Shown here: positions 59,300 to 64,000 of the stretch, piece by piece
Numbering within the stretch: position 1 is the first letter of the stretch
How the letters are laid out: each line of letters opens with the position of its first letter
Source of the DNA: Candidatus Baltobacteraceae bacterium
GTDB taxonomy: Bacteria; Vulcanimicrobiota; Vulcanimicrobiia; Vulcanimicrobiales; Vulcanimicrobiaceae
Direction of reading: 5' to 3'
DNA: 64,000 nt
Assembly (NCBI GenBank): GCA_036488875.1
Contig: DASXGW010000004.1
Span: 558,001 to 622,000, forward strand
The notes under the pieces: generated by a model
What the model saw: only the letters and a program-made list of their open reading frames with translations
Database searches by the model: none
Told to the model about the DNA's origin: nothing
Program-made: the position numbers and the translations under genes

Positions 59300-60214
59300 A
59301 TGGCAATTCCCGAAAAGCAGTTGGAAACGTGGGCGAACGTCGGCGCTGAGAAAGCCGCCGAAAGCACTTACGCGTCGATCAAAGCGGCAACCGACGCGGC
59401 AAAATCGACGGCGCTCAAAGAGTTTTCTTACGACGTATATCTGCAAGGGTCGTATCGTAACTCAACGAGCATTTACGGTGACATGGACGTAGATGTTGTC
59501 GTCGAGGCAACGGACTTTTTCTATAAAGACGTTGACGACCTCACGGAGTCTCAAAAGGCTGAGTTTGAACGTCAGTTTCCCGGGTCGCCTTCGCATTCGT
59601 TCAACGACTTTCGCAGCGCCGTAGAACGGACTCTAACGGACTACTACGGGTCAAGCCTCATAACATTGCGAAATAAGTGCATCCAGGTAACTGGAAAATC
59701 TGGTCGCCTTGATGCTGATGTAGTGCCCTGCGTTCGATATCGTGATTTCCGAAAGGATGAGTCAGCGCGTCTTCCGACGCCAAAGGAAGGCATCACGTTT
59801 TGGACTCGTAATGCCGCCCGTCAAGTTATCAACTACCCCAGGCAGCACTACGATAATGGGGTCGTAATGAACAAGAACACTAGTTATCGTTTTAAACCAA
59901 CCGTCCGCATTTTCAAGAATCTTCGTAATCACTGCTCCGCCAATAATCTTATTGCAGATGGCGTTGCTCCGTCGTATTTTGTTTCGTGCCTGATCTACAA
60001 CGCACCGACCGATTTATTCAAACCCCGGCACGAGGATACGGTCGTAGCAGTTCTCAAATGGATGAATGGATTGACGGACGAGCAATGGGGCAAACTCGTT
60101 GCACAATGTGGGCTTCTCTGGCTCTGTCGCGACAAGCCGGACTACTGGCCCATAGCCAACGCTAAGGCATTTAAGACGGCTGCCATCAAGGCGTGGAATG
60201 ATTGGGGCAAATGA
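59300..60214 (+). CDS. CD-NTase (cGAS/DncV-like nucleotidyltransferase)
   Basis: Expected to make a cyclic oligonucleotide alarm signal upon phage infection. The 304-residue protein has the nucleotidyltransferase motif QGSYRNST (Gly50, Ser51), a metal-binding acidic cluster GDMDVDV (Asp61, Asp63, Asp65) and a third acidic site DADVVP (Asp138/Asp140). A helical C-terminal half follows (KPTVRIFKNLRN). A GAGGAGG Shine-Dalgarno lies nine bases before the ATG. It is the first gene of a three-gene operon and overlaps the effector gene by ATGA. The exact CD-NTase clade and product cannot be told by eye. Confidence 0.9.
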   Translation: MAIPEKQLETWANVGAEKAAESTYASIKAATDAAKSTALKEFSYDVYLQGSYRNSTSIYGDMDVDVVVEATDFFYKDVDDLTESQKAEFERQFPGSPSHSFNDFRSAVERTLTDYYGSSLITLRNKCIQVTGKSGRLDADVVPCVRYRDFRKDESARLPTPKEGITFWTRNAARQVINYPRQHYDNGVVMNKNTSYRFKPTVRIFKNLRNHCSANNLIADGVAPSYFVSCLIYNAPTDLFKPRHEDTVVAVLKWMNGLTDEQWGKLVAQCGLLWLCRDKPDYWPIANAKAFKTAAIKAWNDWGK

Positions 60215-60837
60215 TTAGCCGCTTTTATCCCTATTCTACCGATTCAAACGAACGTGACACCTTGGCGTACGTCTTTGCGGTCATCGCTGTGGCTCTCGCT
60301 TATCTCCTGTACAAGATCGTAGAGGCGTTCCATTTTCAAATGCCGTGGTGGATGTCGTTGCCGACCCCTATGCCGATCTATCTGTTCTTGCGCGGCTTAT
60401 TTTCGAATTGTATTTGGCGCTGGGGATTGCTACGAAGGTTTGGCATCGTCAAAATCCCGTATCTGGGTGGCCAATACCACGGCCACCTTTGGACCAGCCA
60501 TGACGACCACGAAGAGAGCTATAAGTGTGATTTTACGATTACCCAGACCTGGACGAAGATCATTATTCGCGGCCAGTTTCCGCAATCGCATTCGTTTAAC
60601 GGTGTTACCGGAATCAGCGTCTTGGATACCGACGTGCCGCGTCTAGTTTACGAATATTGGAATGAACCGGCAAGCGCTGCGATTGGATCAATGCACGCTC
60701 ATCGCGGCACCATCTGGTTTGACATAAGGTCGAAGGACTCAAAGGTCCATCTTGACGGCGAATACTACACTGGGCGTGGCCGCGCAACGAGTGGGCGTAT
60801 TGAGATTGTCCGCAAACGACACGAGCTAACCTCATGA
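60211..60837 (+). CDS. Cap15-like CBASS effector (2TM plus beta-barrel)
   Basis: Predicted membrane-disrupting effector of the S-2TMbeta/Cap15 family, triggered by the nucleotide made by the upstream enzyme. In the 208-residue protein two membrane helices (about 17-40 and 52-68) are followed by a beta-rich domain with the family pattern IPYLGGQYHGHLWTSHDD, DFTITQTWTKIII, LVYEYWNEP and HAHRGTIWF. ATG 60211 overlaps the CD-NTase stop. The pairing of CD-NTase and Cap15 is a known CBASS arrangement; the link of this gene to it is by motif and context. Confidence 0.85.
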   Translation: MISRFYPYSTDSNERDTLAYVFAVIAVALAYLLYKIVEAFHFQMPWWMSLPTPMPIYLFLRGLFSNCIWRWGLLRRFGIVKIPYLGGQYHGHLWTSHDDHEESYKCDFTITQTWTKIIIRGQFPQSHSFNGVTGISVLDTDVPRLVYEYWNEPASAAIGSMHAHRGTIWFDIRSKDSKVHLDGEYYTGRGRATSGRIEIVRKRHELTS

Positions 60838-61340
60838 ACCATTCCCTGCAAACGGAACGGCTAGACTTACGCCTTGTTCAAATGGGGGATGCTCAAAATA
60901 TTTTTCAGTTGCATCAGGACCCTGAGGTCGCACAATCCGTCTACTTCCAACCGGCTGACGTTGGTAAGGTCAGCACACTTCTTTACTTACGCAAGATTCT
61001 ATTTGTCAGAGGGCAAGCTGTTCTTTGGGTGCTCCTAGACCGGAGCGGAGCATTTGTTGGATTCGTTGATCTTCCGATGGATAAAGACAAGGCGAAGGGC
61101 GAGGTTCATTTCATCATCGCTAAGCCGTATCGGAATCGCGGTTACCTTACCGAAGCCTTGAAGGCGGTGTTTGCTTTTGCCAAGGAATCTCTCGGCCTTC
61201 AGCAGATTGAAGGCTGTTGCTTCGTTGAAAATGATCGCGCAGCCCACGTCTTTGAAAAACTTGGCTTCCAATACCTCGGCATCGTTCCAAAAACACCTGA
61301 AAACGAGCACGATCTCAAAACGTACATTTTGGACCTCTGA
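60834..61340 (+). CDS. GNAT acetyltransferase, third gene of the CBASS operon
   Basis: A 168-residue RimJ/RimL-type acetyltransferase: ETERLDLRL-like start (QTERLDLRLV), acetyl-CoA loop region KPYRNRGYLTEALK (about 96-109), CFVENDRAAHVFEKLGF. It is joined to the effector gene by an ATGA overlap, so it belongs to the same mRNA. It could modify the effector, the CD-NTase or a host target, or be a passenger; no known CBASS type that I recall includes it. Followed after 30 bases by the right direct repeat. Confidence 0.88.
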   Translation: MNHSLQTERLDLRLVQMGDAQNIFQLHQDPEVAQSVYFQPADVGKVSTLLYLRKILFVRGQAVLWVLLDRSGAFVGFVDLPMDKDKAKGEVHFIIAKPYRNRGYLTEALKAVFAFAKESLGLQQIEGCCFVENDRAAHVFEKLGFQYLGIVPKTPENEHDLKTYILDL

Positions 61341-61370
61341 TGCAGACCGTTGCGATGCTCTGCGCCAATT

Positions 61371-61470
61371 TGAGGGCAGGCGTTTGATCGTGCGATCGGA
61401 TGATTTACGCAACTACCGCCCGAACATGACGGCAACACCTTGGTGGAACGCATGGGAGTGGGACATTTAG
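61371..61470 (+). repeat. Right copy of the direct repeat; original gene 3' end
   Basis: Encodes an orphan C-terminus (EGRRLIVRSDDLRNYRPN and onwards) of the peptide-binding protein, with stop TAG. The TAG overlaps by one base the GTG of the downstream gene (TAGTG), the coupling style of this genome. This points to the right copy as the native end of the interrupted gene, with the left copy brought in by the island. Confidence 0.85.
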
Positions 61471-61979
61471 TGAACAGGTTTATTGCAATAATTTTCGCGG
61501 CAGCGTTCGCGGCTCTTTCGGCGGCGCCGGCACCGGCGGCTACGCGGCATCATTCCATTGCCGAGTACGCGTATTTGATCGGCACCTGGCAGTGCGTCGC
61601 GCACGCTCCGCGACTCAAGGCGCCGGTAACGTATCAAACGAGTTTTCACTGGAAGTATCCGTCCAAGTCCGTCATCGATCAGTACATCTCGACGCCGCGC
61701 GGCCAGGCGAACTTCATGCTGACCTACGTCCCGGCAAGCGACTCGTTCGAAGGCGTGTTCACCGGCAGCGACGGCAGCATGGGATTTTGGTACAATCCCG
61801 GCCCGGTTGGCGAGGGATGGACCGAGTACGGCTTCGACGTGGCCGATCGCGCGACGCCCAATACGCGGGCAATTTTTTACGGCGTGACGCCGACGCACTA
61901 CGCGTTTCACTTTTGGGCCATCAAGGGTAAGCAGGACCCCGGACGCAAGATCGAAGACGACACCTGCAACAAAGTCTAG
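61470..61979 (+). CDS. Exported protein, DUF1579-like
   Basis: A 169-residue protein with a clear signal peptide (NRFIAIIFAAAFAALSAAPAPAA) and a small beta-rich domain starting LIGTWQCVAH, as in lipocalin-like DUF1579 proteins. GTG 61470 overlaps the stop of the original peptide-binding protein end, so its expression was once coupled to that gene and is now cut off from it by the island. Function unknown. Confidence 0.7.
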   Translation: MNRFIAIIFAAAFAALSAAPAPAATRHHSIAEYAYLIGTWQCVAHAPRLKAPVTYQTSFHWKYPSKSVIDQYISTPRGQANFMLTYVPASDSFEGVFTGSDGSMGFWYNPGPVGEGWTEYGFDVADRATPNTRAIFYGVTPTHYAFHFWAIKGKQDPGRKIEDDTCNKV

Positions 61980-62002
61980 AAAGAATCGGTAGGTAGGCTG
62001 TG

Positions 62003-62605
62003 ATGAAAACGCGATTTGTTGCCGCCCTGGCGGCGGTGGTAGTGCTCGCCGCGTGCGGACACCGCCACGTGAGCTCACAGAACGCCGGCGGAAACGCGGC
62101 GTCAAATGCGAGCGGCTCCGTCGTCGTCAATGCCGGCACCACGTATTACGGTAAGCTGGACAAGGCGATCGGCACGAAGGTCAGTCACGACGGCGACACT
62201 TTCACCCTGACGCACACCGATACGTTTTTTCATAAGAATCCCGCGCTCGACGGTGCCGTGATCGACGCGCACGTCGAGAACGTGCGCGCGGCCGGCCCGA
62301 TGCGCAATCCGGCGATGACGATCGTCTTCGACGACATTCGCTTGCCGGACGGGACGAAGGAACCGGTAAACGCTTCGATCGTTTCGTGGAAAGAGTTCGA
62401 TCCAAAGACGCACCATTTGCGTACGATCGGCATGATGTTCGGCGGTGCGATCGCCGGCCATATGACGCATCGCAAGCACGGCGGCCTGATGGGTGCGGCG
62501 GGCGGCTACGCCTTATCGCAGACGCTGAAGACCGACGTGCAAGTGCCGGCCGGCACGGTCGTCGAGCTGCGTCTAAACCAAGCGGTAACGAAGTCTAGCG
62601 GTTAA
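62003..62605 (+). CDS. Putative lipoprotein
   Basis: A 200-residue exported protein with lipobox VLAAC, an Asn/Ala/Ser-rich linker and a globular part ending in a glycine-rich segment (GGAIAGHMTHRKHGGLMGAAGG) similar to glycine-zipper regions of outer-membrane lipoproteins, then VPAGTVVELRLNQ. ATG 62003 is chosen over the GTG one codon upstream. Function unknown. It overlaps the nuclease gene by four bases at the 3' ends. Confidence 0.7.
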   Translation: MKTRFVAALAAVVVLAACGHRHVSSQNAGGNAASNASGSVVVNAGTTYYGKLDKAIGTKVSHDGDTFTLTHTDTFFHKNPALDGAVIDAHVENVRAAGPMRNPAMTIVFDDIRLPDGTKEPVNASIVSWKEFDPKTHHLRTIGMMFGGAIAGHMTHRKHGGLMGAAGGYALSQTLKTDVQVPAGTVVELRLNQAVTKSSG

Positions 62606-63132
62606 CGGTTGAAATCTGAGGGCTTCAAGTCGTCGAGAAACTTCTTGAAGCGCTGCATCTCGTTGTCGTTGGCCGGCTTCTTTTCCGCGGTCGCCTCCTC
62701 GAGGACGATCTTGTCGGAGACGAAGATCGGCGCTTGCACGCGCAAGGCAAGCGCGATGCCGTCGGACGGGCGCGCGTCGATTTCTTGAAGGTCGCCGTTG
62801 GTCCGCACGACCAGCTTTGCGAAGAACGTCGAGTCCTTGATGTCGTGAATGACGACTTGCTCGAGGTTAGCGTTGAGCGTCTCGAGGATGTTACGCATGA
62901 GATCGTGCGATAGCGGCCGAGGTACCGGTGCGCCTTCCAACGCCAGTGCGATTGCGGTTGCCTCGAACGGACCGATGAGGATGGGCAGATAGTGCGATCC
63001 GTCCATGTCCTTGAGAATGACCACGGGGTCGTGTGTCAAGAGGTCGATCCCCAGTTTGTCGACCTTCATCTGCCGCATGTCAGCGTTATCCGACGCGTCC
63101 GCCACCGGTGCCTCCAAGAGCGTTGTACCCAT
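62602..63132 (-). CDS. Bifunctional nuclease family protein (DUF151)
   Basis: A 176-residue protein of the BFN/DUF151 family, found in Actinobacteria, Thermotogae and plants, reported to have DNase and RNase activity. LPILIGPFEATAIALALEG, RPLSHDLMRNILETLNA, FFAKLVV and DARPSDGIALALRVQAPIFV are all clear. The C-terminus (DNEMQRFKKFLDDLKPSDF) is typical. Divergent from ychF. Confidence 0.92.
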   Translation of the reverse strand: MGTTLLEAPVADASDNADMRQMKVDKLGIDLLTHDPVVILKDMDGSHYLPILIGPFEATAIALALEGAPVPRPLSHDLMRNILETLNANLEQVVIHDIKDSTFFAKLVVRTNGDLQEIDARPSDGIALALRVQAPIFVSDKIVLEEATAEKKPANDNEMQRFKKFLDDLKPSDFNR

Positions 63133-63180
63133 GCTTGGTAGGTCCGTCCGAATGGCCGGCCGAACGGGTGGCGGTTCTTT

Positions 63181-64000
63181 ATGGCACTCTCATGCGGCAT
63201 CGTCGGCTTGCCCAACGTCGGCAAGTCGACCATCTTCAACGCGCTCACGCGCTCCGCGCAGGCTCTCGCCGCAAACTATCCGTTTGCAACCATCGAGCCT
63301 AACGTTGGTGAGGTGGCGGTGCCCGATGCGCGTTTGCACGTGCTCCAGGAGCTCGTCGCAGGCCAGCGCGTCGTCCCTGCGACGGTGCGCTTCGTCGACA
63401 TAGCAGGACTCGTGCGCGGCGCAAGCTCGGGCCAGGGGCTCGGAAACGCCTTTCTCAGTCATATTCGCGAAACCGACGCGATCGCGATGGTGGTGCGCTG
63501 CTTCGAAGACGAAAACGTCACGCACGTCGAGACGCATCCCGATCCCAAGCGCGACGTCGAGATCGTCAACATCGAGCTGGCACTTGCCGACCTTGCCACG
63601 ATGCAGAAACGCCTTCAAAAGATCGAGCGCGAAGCGCGCGTGAACCCGAAGCTGCGCGAGAGCCTGGGCGCCGCGGAGCGGCTGGTCGCCTCGCTCGAGG
63701 CCGGCACCCCGGCGCGAACCTTTCCGGAAGGAAGCGTCGAGGCTGCGGTGGCCGCGGAGTCGTTCTTGCTGACCGCCAAGCCGTTGCTCTACGTCGCCAA
63801 CGTCGACGAGGCGCAGATCGGGCGCCCCGGGCCGTTGGCGCAGGCGCTTGAGGCCATCGGCCGCGTGGAACGAAGCCGGGTCGTCGTACTCAGCGGCAAG
63901 GTGGAGGCCGAGCTGGCCGGACTGTCCGAGGAGGAGGCTATCGAGTACCGCGCCGAGCTGGGCCTCGAGCGCAGCGGCCTCGACGAGCTCGCGGCGACGG
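63181..64000 (+). CDS. ychF: Ribosome-binding ATPase YchF (3' end beyond window)
   Basis: Obg-family P-loop NTPase with ATP preference. The first 273 codons are visible. G1 GLPNVGKST (9-17), YPFATIEPNVG (G2), VDIAGLVRGAS (G3) and YVANVDE, with NxxE in place of NKxD, the YchF hallmark. The C-terminal TGS domain is beyond the edge. ATG 63181 is the first codon of the family start. Confidence 0.96.
   Translation, partial: MALSCGIVGLPNVGKSTIFNALTRSAQALAANYPFATIEPNVGEVAVPDARLHVLQELVAGQRVVPATVRFVDIAGLVRGASSGQGLGNAFLSHIRETDAIAMVVRCFEDENVTHVETHPDPKRDVEIVNIELALADLATMQKRLQKIEREARVNPKLRESLGAAERLVASLEAGTPARTFPEGSVEAAVAAESFLLTAKPLLYVANVDEAQIGRPGPLAQALEAIGRVERSRVVVLSGKVEAELAGLSEEEAIEYRAELGLERSGLDELAAT

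Larger units (their letters stand above)
57107..61370. mobile_element. Genomic island carrying a CBASS-type defence operon
   Basis: A segment of about 4.3 kb between two copies of the 3' end of the peptide-binding protein gene. It is less GC-rich than its surroundings and has different codon use. It holds an unknown minus-strand gene, a degenerate stretch and a three-gene CD-NTase operon. No integrase, transposase or tRNA is visible. Insertion into the 3' end of a gene with restoration of its C-terminus is the pattern of site-specific islands; recombination with a homologous gene from a donor is the alternative. Confidence 0.75.

Noticed and set aside
57107-61370. Insertion sequence or prophage origin of the island
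   Set aside because: No transposase, terminal inverted repeats, integrase or phage structural genes are visible; only the 100-bp direct repeat supports mobility.
61171-61470. A separate small gene spanning the GNAT end and the right repeat
   Set aside because: Its first part is out of frame with the GNAT gene and only the last 32 codons are meaningful; they are the orphan C-terminus of the peptide-binding protein.

Overview
The window is a 64 kb piece of a GC-rich bacterial chromosome. Genes are densely packed with many 1-4 base start/stop overlaps (ATGA, GTGA, TAGTG) and frequent GTG and TTG starts. The gene mix points to an uncultured Terrabacteria-type lineage such as Candidatus Eremiobacterota: YlqF/RbgA, Prp protease beside L21, ScpA/ScpB, Ycf45/SpoIIIAA-like ATPase, DUF151 bifunctional nuclease, split glycine dehydrogenase, bacterial topoisomerase IB, and several proteins with no recognisable family. 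This placement is an inference; no rRNA is present. I found no tRNA, rRNA or CRISPR array.

Layout. 1-7.6 kb (mostly minus strand) is a translation and secretion block: rnhB (cut by the window edge), rbgA, three tandem signal peptidase genes, rplS, trmD, then rplU-prp. 7.6-10.3 kb is a small membrane/ABC exporter operon with its own winged-helix regulator. 10.3-15.6 kb (minus) holds a penicillin-acylase-family hydrolase, a Rieske protein, a phospholipase C-type lipoprotein and a lone sufB. 15.7-18.9 kb starts polyamine synthesis: speH behind a long structured leader, two tandem paralogous lipoproteins, speE. An SDR, a hotdog thioesterase and the complete glycine cleavage set gcvT-gcvH-gcvPA-gcvPB follow to 24.5 kb. 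24.5-36 kb carries DNA metabolism and repair (Uma2 nuclease, topoisomerase IB, Nudix, scpAB, nfo, CGNR regulator-dinB, and an AddB-like motor and nuclease encoded as two genes). 36-48 kb is mixed metabolism (ubiX, dacB, acyl-CoA ligase, ispE, a six-hairpin glycosidase, pdxS-pdxT, HNH protein, an arginine/lysine decarboxylase-family enzyme). 48-57 kb has an R3H ATPase, a gamma-glutamyltransferase-family protein, tmk-holB, methylthioadenosine phosphorylase and a peptide-binding lipoprotein. SpeH, SpeE, the decarboxylase and MtnP together make most of an aminopropyl polyamine pathway with by-product salvage.

57.0-61.5 kb is an island of visibly lower GC. It is bounded by a 100-bp direct repeat (92% identical) of the 3' end of the peptide-binding protein gene. 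It carries a three-gene operon joined by two ATGA overlaps: a CD-NTase, a Cap15-like two-TM/beta-barrel effector, and a GNAT acetyltransferase. I read this as a CBASS anti-phage system with an unusual third gene, carried on a cassette with no visible integrase whose left repeat restores the C-terminus of the target gene. The window ends with two exported proteins, a DUF151 nuclease and the start of ychF.

Regulation visible in sequence. Several good sigma-70-like promoters (rplU, sufB, pdxS, the CGNR gene) place the -10 element only 6-9 bases before the start codon, so leaderless or nearly leaderless mRNAs are expected. Against that background the roughly 216-nt structured leader of speH stands out.
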